In this document: one piece after another, positions 13,932 to 26,315 of the stretch | Layout: every line of letters begins with the position of its first letter | Position numbering within the stretch: position 1 is the stretch's first letter | Origin: Macquaria australasica | Lineage: Eukaryota > Chordata > Actinopteri > Centrarchiformes > Percichthyidae | Reading direction: 5' to 3' | DNA length: 64,000 nt | NCBI GenBank assembly: GCA_005408345.1 | Contig: SEMN01000170.1 | Span: forward strand, 186,001-250,000 | Program-made: the position numbers and the translations under genes | Notes under the pieces: model-generated | Seen by the model: the letters and a program-made list of their open reading frames with translations, nothing else | Databases searched by the model: none | Told to the model about the DNA's origin: nothing

Positions 13932-15165
13932 GTGAGTGCGGGGTCTTGAATGCTACCTGTATCCAGGTCTCCAATATGGCTGACGTCAGTGCAGGTGTCC
14001 CTCGCCTGGCCTTTTCTCCGTGGGGCCTGTTTGAAAGGACACTGCCTGCCTTGTCAGTCTCAAGTCTCAAGAGAGGTCTCCTTGGAAAACAAACGATACT
14101 ATAGTGAGGCAGCTAGCCACCTGCAAATGAGAGGTGGCTGAAGAGGCTTGCTGTGCTTTGTCATAGTAACTAATATTAAATAGTTAAATTAAATTCTATT
14201 GCATTTGTCAACCTGGGTATTATTTTTGTCCATTTTGACTGTTGGTCATAATAACATTTTACTCACCACCTTGGTTATAGAATGATTGATCAGGGCAAAG
14301 AGCATGATCCTCCTGCAGCTTTAAAAAAAACTTTACATTTAACCGAACTCATCTTGAACTCAAATCAACAATCAAATCAAATCTCAAATACAGAAACAAG
14401 TCACCTGGAAACCCTTTTAGCTGTTGTAGTAAACTGAATAGCAGAATAAACAGGCCGGCCAACTTAATGGCATTGATGCGAGTATGCTGGTTTGTTTGTG
14501 TTAATATGAGGTTGTGCCCTGCTTTTGCTTATGTGCATACTAGACAAGTAGTTGTAGTTGTTTCTGCAAGTTTCCAATAGCAAAAATAAAATGACAGGGT
14601 GCACTATTCAGCTTTCATTGACTACCACTATAAGATAAAGTGAGAGAATTGTCGCAATCAAGGCAATACCCTACAAACTGACCCATATATGAACATCTAG
14701 GAATACCGTCAGGCAGGCAAAAATACACCTCTACCTGAAATCTACAGCTGTTCCTAGGTGGAGGTGGGGGACCCGGTGCTAGAGGGATGCTATGCATTTC
14801 CCAAAGGATTTCTAGGGGACTCTTTTCTGTGTTTACTTGCAGTCTAACTAAAAGACAAGTTTTTGACATAATTTTTTAGAAGTGAAGTTGTTTGGAAAGC
14901 TGTAGAGGGCCCCTGATCTTTGCCTCAATCTGTCATTCTTGCCAAAGACCACGTTACCCAAATGTCTACAACAGAGTGAGTAAAATGTTATCATGACCAG
15001 TTGTCACGATGGTCAAAAATAGGAGAATAAGACAAGCTGATAAATGCGGAATATCCCTTTAACATGAGATTTTAAGACATACTTACTGCAACTACTACTT
15101 TCTACATTGCAATATGTATACCTAGCTTCTTGGTCACATCCCCAATGGTGTTTCCTCCAAAACAG
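13932..15165 (+). other. Intron C
   Basis: No exon, RNA gene or recognisable repeat seen. Confidence 0.75.
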
Positions 15166-15290
15166 GAAGGGCCCGCAGTGAGCTTCAATGCTGCCACGAC
15201 TCTCCACAACTTCTGCGTCTGGCAGCAGAGCCAAAACGTCCAGGATGACAGCCATCCCTCTCACCATGACACAGCACTCCTCATCACCAG
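15166..15290 (+). CDS. adamts20: adamts20 exon D: metalloprotease domain
   Basis: 125 nt, acceptor AAAACAG, donor GTACAC. It encodes EGPAVSFNAATTLHNFCVWQ, then HPSHHDTALLIT. The HPSHHDTAxLIT motif with preceding DD is characteristic of ADAMTS20; ADAMTS9 has a shorter segment here (from memory). It ends two bases into an Arg codon, completed by the next exon to give TREDIC. Confidence 0.95.
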
Positions 15291-15402
15291 GTACACACTC
15301 ATCTCCCATCCTCACTCTGAAAGCAAAGCCAAGTTGCTCAAGAAAACTGTCCTCCTCAAAAAGGGGTAACAGCTTGGTATGTTCTTTTTTTGTTTTTTCC
15401 AG

Positions 15403-15443
15403 GGAAGACATCTGCCGTGCGAAAGATAAATGTGACACATTAG
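15403..15443 (+). CDS. adamts20: adamts20 exon E: metalloprotease micro-exon
   Basis: A 41-nt exon encoding REDICRAKDKCDTLG with its neighbours. Acceptor TTTTTTCCAG, donor GTAAAC. It adds two conserved cysteines of the catalytic domain. The frame is fixed by the split codons on both sides, AG|G before and G|GG after. Confidence 0.93.
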
Positions 15444-15787
15444 GTAAACTTTTACCTTTCTCTTTGCAAAAATATCTCCACTTCAAGTCCGTTTCAGTTA
15501 ACTTTCCACTCCGCTAACCACAGCTCATAAACTGTTAAGTAATGAGTTTATGGCAAGCTGTCAGCTAATAATATTATAGTGACAGAACAGAGTGGTAGAA
15601 AGGGGAGGAGAGAGGGAGGATGGAGGGAGTCGGTGGCGGTGCTAATCTCTCTTATGGAACAGAAGTTTTGATGGTTTAATCGCCTTTAACACTCAAGCAG
15701 CAGGGGTTTTTTTTCAAAAAGCTTTGTGTCCGTATGTGTTTATGTGCATCTGTGTGTTTTTTTCGGTGTGTGTACGTGACCCTGTAG
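15444..15787 (+). other. Intron E
   Basis: 344 nt with a purine-rich patch (about 15600-15630) and a T-rich and GT-rich 3' end. No other element seen. Confidence 0.75.
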
Positions 15788-15893
15788 GGCTTGCGGAGCT
15801 GGGGACCATGTGCGACCAGTACCGGAGCTGCTCCATCAGCGAGGAAAATGGAATTAGTGCCTCCTTCACCATTGCTCATGAGCTGGGCCATGT
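15788..15893 (+). CDS. adamts20: adamts20 exon F: zinc-binding helix (HELGH)
   Basis: 106 nt, donor GTAAGT. It encodes LAELGTMCDQYRSCSI and then FTIAHELGHV. HELGH (15877-15891) supplies the first two zinc-binding histidines and the catalytic Glu. The third His lies in the next exon, so the active-site motif HExxHxxNxxHD spans a 3.75 kb intron. Confidence 0.96.
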
Positions 15894-17415
15894 GTAAGTT
15901 GCAGCACAGAACTTGTAGCAACCCCCCCACCCCGCACCTCTACCCCAACATACACACACACACACACACATACTGTACACACACACACCCTATCTCACCC
16001 CTCACAGCCAGCTTTGACCAACAAAAGCCCTCTTATCAAGAGACGTAGGGCACAGCAGAAACAGGTGCAAAACATAATAAAGTGAAAAACTTGACTTTTA
16101 ATAACATGCCAGCCTATAATACCTCACTATATAGCTCAAGAAGTTAACCCTTTATGTGTCAAAGCTTTGTCTTGAGAGGACGACAAGCTCAGATGAAATT
16201 CAGTATGGATATGGTATAAAACATTAGATAGGGTTCTTTGTTCTCTAAATACAGTAAATACATCCCAAGTGGCGCATAGAACTTCATCAGACAGTGCAAG
16301 GCTAAATATTCTGTTCAGTATTCGGAAGCTCGCTTATTTCCAACCTGAAGATGTCCCAGTGCCGTCATATGTTACTTGTCTGTTTAGCGTGTAATGGCGG
16401 TGTGTTATCACAACATGCCTGACTGCCAGAGAGTGTTTTAACAACAAGCAAGTATTGCCACATGTGTGAAATGAAAAAAGAAAAGACTTGTATCTCTATC
16501 CAAATGACCAAGTCAAAACACATGACTTTATCTCTCATATGGGGGCCTGTTTATTCCAAACAACCATCAGGCAAAATGACGGTAAATCACTCACTGACGC
16601 CTCCTTCTTGTAATCAAGTTCAGTTAATTGAAATGTGATGCAATTTAAGAAGCACTATTAGCCTTCGGAAAGGAAAGCATCCGTATTTTTTTTCTGTCCC
16701 TATTCTTTCTTCCTGCCCACTTCCCTGGTAGAGTAGAAAAGTAAAAGTAAGTGAGCAATTATCTTTCCGGTCTGCCTGTAGGATAGTAAAAAGGACCAGT
16801 GTCGTGTGAGCCATTGGTTAAGAATGAAAGATATTCTTCTACCTCCTCTGTCCCGCTCACACATTCTTCCAGTGGAGAGATCGGACCGGAGCAGCCAGAT
16901 GGACGCGTCTATGGGCCCCCCTCTTCCCCTTGAATCTTGTGCGGATCTGTTTATGCTAAAGTTCAAGCAGCTGGAGGCCCAGTTGGCTCTGCCTCTTGGT
17001 GTGGTTAATCGCTACGTTCACAGGCGTGAGCTCTCTCGAGAGTGTTTAGCGCTCTGGGAAAGCCAGTGTCAGGTAGTGATAGCCACTCAAGAGCATTGCA
17101 GATTAAAGAAAGATTTAGACTAATGGATAGGAGGCCTTTCTCAGATGACTGCAAGGACGTGTGAGTACTAATAGCCATTATAGGGATTTTTCAGGCGAGG
17201 CGGTGTCACTTGATAGCCGTTCAAAGGTGACGCACATAATCAAGTTTGTCATTAGACAATGCCAAAGCCTCAAATGTCTTAGATCACAAATACATCTTCC
17301 TAACATTTTGATATGACATTAGAGTCTGCAGCTGCAAACAGACTTTCTTTTTTAACATATGAGGAAATATGAAAGGCTATACCACTGGCATTATCCTGAT
17401 CAAACATAACCTTAG

Positions 17416-17485
17416 CAAGCTGGCTTAGTGGATAAAATACTGGGATTACCAATTATGTGGAGCATGAAATTTTGAGGAGCTAAAA
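17416..17485 (+). mobile_element. Possible degraded tRNA-derived SINE head
   Basis: GCTGGCTTAGTGGATAAAA resembles a tRNA D-arm/A-box, followed by an anticodon-arm-like stretch. The expected B-box GGTTCAAATCC is not preserved. It is too diverged to be a functional tRNA gene. Confidence 0.3.
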
Positions 17486-18681
17486 TGTGTAATCCACTGA
17501 CAATGTAGGAATTCATTTTCCCCTCTGGTGTCACTGAGCTCTGTCTGTGTTGAAGAGACAATAAAGGCTGAACCTGAAGACTGCGCTGTTTGCTGTGACC
17601 CTTATTTATGTGCAGTCAATCTGCAGGAATTCACAACCAGGTCGTCATCGCTCCAGCAGTATGTCTTACTCTCACAGTTATTTATGGCCATTTCAGCACA
17701 GAAATCTGTTTTTGTCTTGCTGAAGGTGACAGAATGTCATTAATGGGTGTGATGTGCAAAGAGCAAAGCAGTTTGTCTTGTTGAGAGCTCTGACTAAGAG
17801 TGAGTGGACTTAAAATAATCACATTTTAATCTGGATGCTAATAATTAAGTGCTGGGGTTGATTCTCTCCCGCTGGAATTGACTTCTCTGTTGATCCGTCC
17901 CTCGAGGTTGCCAAACAGAGAGCCACAAAACTTCCTGATTTATGACCTAATTACACTAAAAGGCTCTCATCTCAGGATTTCAAGCCAGTATCCTCATTTG
18001 TTCCCTTCAGATCTGGGTCAACTAAATCATCATAACGTGTTAAGAGTACAAATTGTTCGGAGCTTGCCTCAAATCCCTATCATGATAATAAGAAAGTCTA
18101 CATGGTCGAGGCAAAGTATCGAGCTGTTCATTCTTATTTTAAACTTACTTGCTCACCCTGATGCACCTGTGCACCATCATAAGTGACAAAGAATAATTTG
18201 CAAATACTATTTGAGCCAGATTTGATGTTGTCAGCATCAGCCAACAGCTTCGTTTGTGTGTGCGGAGCTCATTACTGTGCCAGAGGCTTAATTATTCCCT
18301 CTGTGTTTTCCTTCAGCCCCTGTAGGGTGGGCCTCATGCCAGCCATGCTAGGTCTTGTGTGTGTGGCGGTACTATGGATTGACCCTCAGACACAGTCCAT
18401 AGCTCGGCACTGTCCCACATCCTGTTGTAAACATCTCAGACATCATACAGCTGCATGGGTTCCTGTGTGTATATATGCATTACATGTATTTATGGGTCTA
18501 CGACAAACCGCAGCACAAAAACACGTCCATATTGGACTACATTATTCTGGACAAGAGCTTTATAAGACTGCCAACAGCAGGCAGCCTGGATGAATTCATT
18601 AATCTGCAGATGCCATGCTGTGTACTTCACTTTGTACAGCTGTTCTTCTGTGAAGACTCGTTTTATTGTTTATTGTGACCG

Positions 18682-18999
18682 AGGCTGAAACAATTAGTTG
18701 ATTAACTGATTAGTGGATCAACAGAAAATTAATTTTAAGCTTTTAAGTCATTTATTAAGCAAAAACATCAAACATTTGCTGGTTCCAGCTTCTCAAATGT
18801 GAGGATTTGTTGCTGTTCTTTGTTTTACCACAGTGCAAATTGAATATCTTTTAGTTTCAGACTGTTGGTCAGACATTACAAGAAATTTGAAGATGTCACC
18901 TTGTGCTCTGGGAACATGTAATGGGCGTTTTTCATAATTTTCTGCCACAAAAAAACCATTAAAACATAATGGACAGATAAATAGATAATGAAAATAATA
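18682..18999 (-). repeat. Interspersed fish repeat, copy 1
   Basis: Begins AGGCTGAAACAATTAGTTGA and contains CAGCTTCTCAAATGTGAGGA. It matches, in reverse orientation, the shorter copy at about 60151-60300: ends GCTGNAACAATT at one side and a shared GAATATCTTT block inside. I recognise this family as a common teleost element but cannot name its class with certainty. The strand given is relative to copy 2. Confidence 0.65.
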
Positions 19000-19056
19000 T
19001 TTAGACTCTGGTAAGAATACATCTATACTCTTAACATGTTAACACTGGAGCTACAT

Positions 19057-19058
<2 letters not shown>

Positions 19059-19120
<62 letters not shown>
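19059..19120. repeat. (GT)31 microsatellite
   Basis: Uninterrupted GT dinucleotides over 62 bp. Confidence 0.98.
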
Positions 19121-19121
<1 letters not shown>

Positions 19122-19647
19122 GATGTGCATGGTGTTACTGCCCCTACCTTTCCCTCTGCATTAAGCCCTTTGAGAATGTGAGATGGTGACCTTTGACCTC
19201 TCAGGGGTGAGCTGGAGGTGGTTCTAACTAGCATGTTGGCCATGACGGTGGAGGGGACAGATGCTGATAGATGAAGAATGATGTTTTAATTAAAATGTCG
19301 CTCAACCTACTGGCCAGTTGGAGTTTTACTGAAGCCTTTTGGGGATTTTACTGTATAAACATTTGGTAAATAGTGCAAAGAGGGTATGTAAAAAGAGACA
19401 CAAACAAAAAACAGACAAGTGGAGAGAAAGTTGCAGAGTGCGTGGTATTACTCACACTCTGTGGCTGCATCTGTGTGTGGTGGCCCACAGGGATGGTGTA
19501 GCGGGTGATTCCCTGTTAAAAATGGCTGAATGTAAATCTTGTGACATTTATCCTCCTTGCTACGACTGAGCTGATAATCACTTTGTGTGTGTTCCTTATA
19601 TCCCTCTCTCCACCTAACTCACCTTTTTTTCCCCCTCTCTGCATCAG

Positions 19648-19794
19648 GTTCAACATGCCTCATGATGACAACCCAAAGTGTCGAGAGGCTGGCATGAAGC
19701 ACCAGTATCATGTCATGGCTCCCACCCTCAACTATGACACCAATCCCTGGTCGTGGTCCAAGTGCAGCCGCAAGTACATCACAGAGTTTCTAGA
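19648..19794 (+). CDS. adamts20: adamts20 exon G: end of active site, Met-turn
   Basis: 147 nt, acceptor CTCTGCATCAG, donor GTAGGT. It encodes FNMPHDDNPKC (third zinc His and following Asp), then HVMAPTLN, where the Met is the Met-turn of metzincins, then WSWSKCSRKYITEFL. The usual Gly of HExxHxxGxxHD is Asn here, as in ADAMTS9 (from memory). Reading past the donor would stop at once (GAG TAG), so splicing to the next exon is required. Confidence 0.96.
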
Positions 19795-22700
19795 GTAGGT
19801 ACCAGCTCTTCTTTCCAGTTTTAAACTGATTTATTATCAAAACAAATGACTGATTCCCCGGGGGCTCTTCTTATGAAAGAGAAAATTATGCTTCTCCCAT
19901 TTTTTTCCCAATCTGATATTATCGCATCCACATTTTAAGTGTGGCATTAACTTTTACTTGTTGTGACGTGACCAGCTAAACAAACTGCTTCCACGTCTCT
20001 CGCAGTGCTCCGTAGACAGGTCAGCGCAGTGTAAACTGTGCGGAGTTGTTATTGCCTGGTGTTGAAAGAGTATTTCCTGTTTGAATCCGGGGGTCTTCCT
20101 TGGCTGACCTGAGCGATGGATATTCTGCAGCCCCTCTGCTGCCTCTCTCCACGCAGACAGAGCCCTGCTCTCAAGATGCTGGGCAAACAGTAATCTAGTC
20201 ACTAGCCTGCTGTCCACACCAAAACCTGTAACATGGGGCGACGGCTCATTCAGCGACTCCTTCCCGCACCGTGGTCACTGATCCTGGTGAAAGGCTTCCC
20301 TTTAAGATGGGAAATGTCAGTTATAATTAGATCTTCCCTGGACATGACCCTTTAATCTTTGCCTCCTTTCCTCTGTTAATTGTAGAGGCCTCCACAAAGA
20401 ACAGCCTTGTTGACCAGATGCATCTTGAGAGTTCAGTGTTAGGCGATGCCTTGTATGGAGTTTTAAGGTTGCGCTTCAAATAGTTTCCAGCCAGCGATGA
20501 CCTCAACATCGAGTGGTCGGAACGATCAGCTAAAGATGAGGGGAATCTCCATGAATCTCTTTATTATTTGGACTGGTCCATGTCAGCTGTGTTGGGATTC
20601 TGTGTGTGCCTGAATACTGCACAAAAACCATGAAGAGTATGATGTAAATGCATTTGTGACAAACTTTGACATTCGTTAACCATATGGATATATAACAAAC
20701 AATGCAGGTATGAAGAGAGTGAAGCAGCATTTCAGTGTGGGAGCTGCAGCGGTGGGAAAGGCCCTTGAGAGTGTAGTCCAAGTGCTTTTGAAATCCGTCA
20801 CCAGCCAACAATGAGGAGCATTGATTCAAAGTAGCACTTCTACCGTACCACTCCTGCTCAGTGGGCTGACCTGGTCAAGTACGTCAGTGTTTTGACTGCC
20901 CATTCTCCCTGAAGAGCAAATTCAATCTGCACCACTCTCCTACCAGTTTAAAAAACGAAAGGCGGCGCCACCTCTAAAACATCGCTTTTCAAAAGCAAAA
21001 TGATTCCCCTCCTTCTCCCCCCTTATCTCACTGCTGCTGTAATAATGCGCACTGAACTCCCGCACCTGAAAGCTGATGAAAAGCGCCCTGCTGTTGTGCA
21101 GTGTTATTATGTGTCAACCGCTACATAAAGCAACCATTCATTCCTTCTCTGGCACTTTGCCGTTTGATTTAAGCCTCAAAATCCAAATATAAAAGTAAAA
21201 TATAAATCTTTGACTGTTGCCACCCACTAATTGTTGTGTTTGCTGGGTGCTGAAACCACATAATCATTAGTAGTGGGCAAGCCCTATCATTTTCCATTAC
21301 ACACCTCGAAAATTAGCCTAACCAATCTAACAGCAGACCACTCTTAAGAACTCCCATGCGAAATCATTTTTAAGTGCTTTTTTCAGTCTGTCATTTTCTT
21401 AATAAAATCAAGATGGATCTTTATGTACTGTATGTTGCTCCAAATTCAACTAAATCTCTGTCATTATCTTGTTCTATATCTCCATGTACAGTAATCAGTA
21501 CATGCTGTCAGAGACAAAACTCTGACATGACAGCATTGCTGCAGTTTACTTGGCGCTGTTTGATCAAACACTGTACAGTGATGCTCTGTGTCATTTAACC
21601 CTCTGCAAAAAGCGTCAATCTGACATATGAGTAGCCTATATGCCGAGGGAAACCCAGTATGGTGTACATGGAAACTATTATTGTTTAGTCTCTTATGACA
21701 AGCACACAACAGCCAACTATAAGTCATCTTATAAATAAACTCAGGTTCCCAATGGCTGCCAGGTGTGGAATCTCCTCTGGTGCCAGAGAGGAATTGCCTT
21801 GCTGTCTCAAATCCACACAGCCGATATTCTTTAAAAAAAAAAAAGGGTAAAAAAAGTAGACGTTTCATTTAAAAAATGACCACACTGAACCCTTCTCCCT
21901 CTGTCTGTCTTGGTCCTCATAATCATTCCATTAGGTTCCCGGACACTGATTAGACAGATGACCAACTGCTGAAAGACACTGTAATATGGGACTGTCTGTA
22001 TGATTCCTTGACAGGCTGCTCCATAGTTTTCACTCACAGTATCTTCCACTGCTGGTTTATTCTTCTTATGCAATCATTCCCCTGCCACCCAGCGCTGTTT
22101 GTTGCAGTTTCTTCCATTATGGCTGGAAATGAAAGGGGAAAGAAACAAAGTGATGGTAACTCAGGATAATCCTGTGTAATTATTGACCTGTCACATCAGC
22201 TGGTGCTGTATGAGGCAGGTGTTTTAGTAGCTCAATCCCGGATTAAATTTGTCAGAGTGATGCAGACACGTTGTGTAATTACACATCTTATACATGTCTC
22301 GTCTGCCAGTTTCCTTTTTCAAAAGTAAACAAAAAAAGAAGAGATCCCTTGAGGCTCGGCTCACTCTGCTAACATGTTTGACTAGTGCCTTTTCACGACC
22401 GTAAAGGCTGATGATTTTATATGCAGGCTCTTGGTGCATACATTCAGTCCAGCTGTGCTTTTGTTGTCTCTGTTACTGCATCGTGGCTCAGGGTGTGGCT
22501 GATCTACAGCACAATCTGTCATTATACTGCAATGCTGGCGTTGATACTGATTTATGTAACTTAATCAAGGTGCTTTATGATTCCAAATTCTCTTGTATTC
22601 ATTCAGAACAGACAAATACACCTCAGATAAAAATGTGGTCAGCGTGCAGATTCTTTTCAGTCTGTATCAAAATGCTGTTTTATTCAGTCTGTGGCGCCTG

Positions 22701-23007
22701 ACTTCAATTTCATAGTGACAGCATTTACTAACAGGCCATTGAGGGGAAGTGGTATCAGTCTCTCTGTTAGGTAACTTTACAGACCACCCACATGAGAGAA
22801 CACATCTGAGGATGATCACAGACACACAGACAATGACATGACATAGAAATGTTTACTTTGCTTTTATGAAAGATGATGACACATGTTGATACTTTTTGAG
22901 GTCAGAAAATACTGGATTATCCTGAAAGTGTTCATACCATGAAGGTTTGCCTTGTGCATGTGTGTGTACACTGCATTTGTCTGTACACACTTTCTTACTT
23001 TTTGTAG
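19795..23007 (+). other. Intron G (3.2 kb)
   Basis: No exon or firm repeat recognised. Confidence 0.75.
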
Positions 23008-23149
23008 CACTGGCTATGGGGAGTGCCTCCTTGATGAGCCTGTAGGCAGGACGTACGAGCTGCCCACCCTCCTCCCTGGTCAAATCTACAATGCCAACAG
23101 ACAATGTGAACTGATGTTTGGACCCGGTTCTCAAATTTGCCCTTACATG
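23008..23149 (+). CDS. adamts20: adamts20 exon H: end of protease, start of disintegrin-like domain
   Basis: 142 nt, acceptor TTTTTGTAG, donor GTAAGT. It encodes TGYGECLLDEP, a proline/leucine segment LPTLLPGQIYNANRQCEL and FGPGSQICPYM. GYGECLLDxP and FGPGSQxCP are signatures of the ADAMTS9/20 protease-disintegrin junction. It ends on a codon boundary. Confidence 0.95.
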
Positions 23150-23755
23150 GTAAGTTGGCTTGCTATCAAAGCAAGCAGAACCGCACTGAAAGAGTGAAGA
23201 ATGGAAGTAGGTGGAAGTAGATCTGAGATGGTTGTCGTCTACTCAGACGTACAGGAGAACCTTGGATTTATGAAACCTCAGACATTTAAGCAGAGCAGTT
23301 ATCCATACAGTCCAACAGATATGAAACTGTAGTCAGCTAACTGCGTGTGGTTTGTATGATTCTTTATTGTAATATACAGTGGAATACGTTTAATCTGTAA
23401 ATTCCCATGCGGAATGTATAACATGAATTTTAATTTTTTTTTTAATTCACTGCCACTAATTAAAACCTGATGCCAGGCCATTTAAAATGCATCTTGCACA
23501 TGTCTGGAATATGAAATATTGTTTGAAGAAACCATAAAACGATCTCAAATCACACACTCTGCCTCCCAAAAGAAGGAAGGAAATATGGGAGGAAAAAGCA
23601 GTTAAATTCTGCTGTCATTAAATTAATTAAACATTTTTAGTCACAAGTGTGTTTTTCATGTGTTGGAAGCTTGTAGAATGTTCTCACATTGTAGATAAGC
23701 TCTTTTCCTATTCAGCCAAAATGATTTATTGCTATTGCTCATTTTTTCCCCACAG
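23150..23755 (+). other. Intron H
   Basis: 606 nt, AT-rich, no element recognised. Acceptor TTTTTTCCCCACAG. Confidence 0.8.
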
Positions 23756-23860
23756 AAACAGTGCAAGAGGCTGTGGTGTACAAGTGCAGAGGGGGACCAT
23801 AAAGGATGTCGCACACAGCACATGCCACTGGCTGACGGGACTGACTGTGGACATGGAATG
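23756..23860 (+). CDS. adamts20: adamts20 exon I: disintegrin-like domain
   Basis: 105 nt, phase 0-0, donor GTAAGT. It encodes KQCKRLWCTSAEGDHKGC, then TQHMPLADGTDCGHGM. LWCTSxE...HKGC matches ADAMTS20, and the Cys pattern is that of the ADAMTS disintegrin-like module. This fold is disintegrin-like only in name and has no RGD loop. Confidence 0.95.
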
Positions 23861-24779
23861 GTAAGTCAGTCCACACATGGATCTGTGTTGCTTAATGAAC
23901 AGATCATCGCAGTTTGATTCCCTATACTAAAAATGCAAACACTTTTTAATTGACTTACAGATATTTTAGTAAGAAGAATTACACTGCAATTACGCTACAG
24001 TTCATGTTCAAAGCTTTTCAGTTTGGGGGTGTAGGTGTAGGTCTCGATACAGCAGCAGTCAAGTTGTACATTGTTAGTTAGTTAGTCAATCACTACAACT
24101 TAACAAAATTCCTTAACTCTACTGTCTCCTTAACTCATACCAAAATGTTTTCTTCACTTCTTGTAGTGGGATAAAAGGCATCTGTATTTCACAATTATTA
24201 TTATTCTCTTTTTATGGGGTAGTTTGCCAATGGACTGATACACTGAATTATTCTGATGCAGTAAAGCCCACCCATCTAGTATTTGAAGCAGAGTAAGAAA
24301 AAATGTGATGAATTGTTTGCAGCTACCATGAAAACCAGATTGAGTTAGCTTTAAACCCAAATATGGGTTAGATTTAAATATTTGTTTCGGCTCACCATAT
24401 TGCACTGACTGTACGTCCTCTGTTCCCTAATCAGCATTGTTGTTAAAGCTGGTCATTTGCATTTTAGACTAAATACATTACAGGCACAAGCCAAACCTCC
24501 CTTTCAGTGCCGCTTTGAATCCTGATTCCTTTCCCTTCTAATTCACTTCCTCTACAAAGAAAAAGGAATAATTTATCATCCATTACTCTCCTGCCTACAT
24601 TCTGGTTGCAGAAACCCATGTAAATGTGGTCAGGTGATGGCCCTAGTTAGAAACTTGAAGCTTTACCCTCAGTGTTGTTACGGGGCCCCAACCCCCATTA
24701 GCCTTCATGTTCTCCTCGCTCTGGGATGCTATGCTAATTAGGGCTGAGGCGGCGGATCAGTCACTGAGGATACATGGAA

Positions 24780-24890
24780 AGAAGGGCTGCAGGGGTGGGG
24801 GGGCAGAAAGAGAAAGAGAGACAGAGGAAAGAAAAGAGAGACAGAGGGGGCGAAAACGAGGGAGAGAGAGTCTTGAGAGGGAAAGGTGAA
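24780..24890. repeat. Low-complexity purine-rich tract (GA-rich)
   Basis: Almost all A/G on the + strand (AGAAAGAGAAAGAGAGAC and similar). Further purine-rich stretches occur at about 25078-25185. Confidence 0.85.
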
Positions 24891-25689
24891 GACGTGGGCC
24901 CTTTGAAAGAGGATGCCGTCCGCCGTTCACAGTTGAGTCACCTTGTTGTGAACCCATGACCCTAAAACCTCTTTAAAAGGCAGGTGAGTGGGTCAGTGGT
25001 CAGGCCGTAACAGAGCCCAGACTGAGGCCAGCCAGCGCTTTCACAAAAGACCTCACATCAGTGATTCTGCAGAGCAGGAGGCGGGAGGAGAGTGAGGAGG
25101 AGGTACAGGGGGATGAGGATGTGGTGTTTAGCATTCGGAACATGCATGAGAAGGAGAAAGAGAGGGAGAGAGAGAAGGAGGGTTCTCTTCTCTCCTTAAC
25201 CTTCTGCCCTCCAGGAGTCTTTTGCAGTTTGGGCCCATGTAAGTCTTATATCCCTTATATCCTTTCATCTGGCCCCATCTCCCTCTTCACCATGTTAGGT
25301 CCTGGATCAGTCCCGTCTAGTGAGAAGAGGTTAACAGGGGATAGCTAACATCTTAATCCAACTACAACAACCGGACTAAACAGTAATGGTCCTGGGATCG
25401 CAGCTCCCATACTGCCCTCAGCCTGTATGTGGGAGAAACGATTGAGGAGACACGGTGTTAGTTTAATTACACCAAGTGGTTTGCTTTAATAAGCTACGAA
25501 CCCTTAACCCAATTTGAGCTGACTTAGCTAGATTATATATGTCTGGTCTTTATTGAAACCCTGTAAACATTGATTTGGTAATTTGCAGGTCCAAAGAGGC
25601 CTAGACATCAAAGTTAAAACCAGGTTAAATTTGTTTGAATAGTGAACTTTTTTGAGATGTGTAAGTTACATATAATCATTTGTAGTCAG

Positions 25690-26315
25690 GACCTACTTCA
25701 CACTGAAATATAGTCATGTAAAGGCTGCTAGCTGCTCTGTGAGGCTGTACTCAGATATAGCAGTGCTGTGAGCTAAACTGCATGTTAACAGGCTCACAAT
25801 TAAAATGCCAACATGCTGATGTTTAGCAGGTGTAATGTAATGCTCAATCATGTTCACCATCTTAGTTTACCGTGTTAGCATACTAATATTTGCTAATACA
25901 AAGTATTTGGGAATGTTGTTAGCTTTGTAGTTATTTGGTCATAAACTGAAGTATTGGACACAATAAAAATTTGACCTGATGATGGCACTAGTTAGTTAGA
26001 AAAGTTAAGTGATCACCAAAGTGAGTAATTCATCCTGTGGGGAACACAAATGTCTGTACCAAATTTTATGGAAATCCATCCAATAATTGTCAAAACATTT
26101 CACTAAAGATCCAAAAATGTTAACCTCGTGATTGTGCTAGAGGTTAGATCAGAGGATCACCAAAGCCACTAGGATTCAGCCTCTGGGGACCGTGAATGTC
26201 AACAAAATTTCATGTCAGTCCATCCAATCAATGTTGAGATATTTAAGTCTGAACCAAAGTGGTGGACCACCAGACAGACCGACATTGCCATCACGCCGTT
26301 AGCATGGCTAAAAAT
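25690..26315 (+). repeat. Interspersed fish repeat with internal tandem duplication
   Basis: Contains two related blocks beginning GATCACCAAAG at 26011 and 26155. Each is followed by a CATCCTGTGGGGA / CAGCCTCTGGGGA-type segment and by an AAATCCATCCAATAA / AGTCCATCCAATCA-type segment. It ends near AGTGGTGGACCACCAGACAGA and GTTAGCATGGCTAAAAAT. I recognise this family as widespread in percomorph genomes; its class is uncertain. The boundaries are approximate. Confidence 0.75.

Larger units (their letters stand above)
15894..19647 (+). other. Intron F (3.75 kb)
   Basis: Holds short CA runs near 15952-15990, a degraded tRNA-derived SINE head (about 17416-17485), a fish repeat (about 18682-18999) and a (GT)31 microsatellite (19059-19120). 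No exon recognised. Confidence 0.8.

Noticed and set aside
15013..15486. 157-codon minus-strand ORF
   Set aside because: It is the antisense shadow of the two protease exons at 15166-15290 and 15403-15443.
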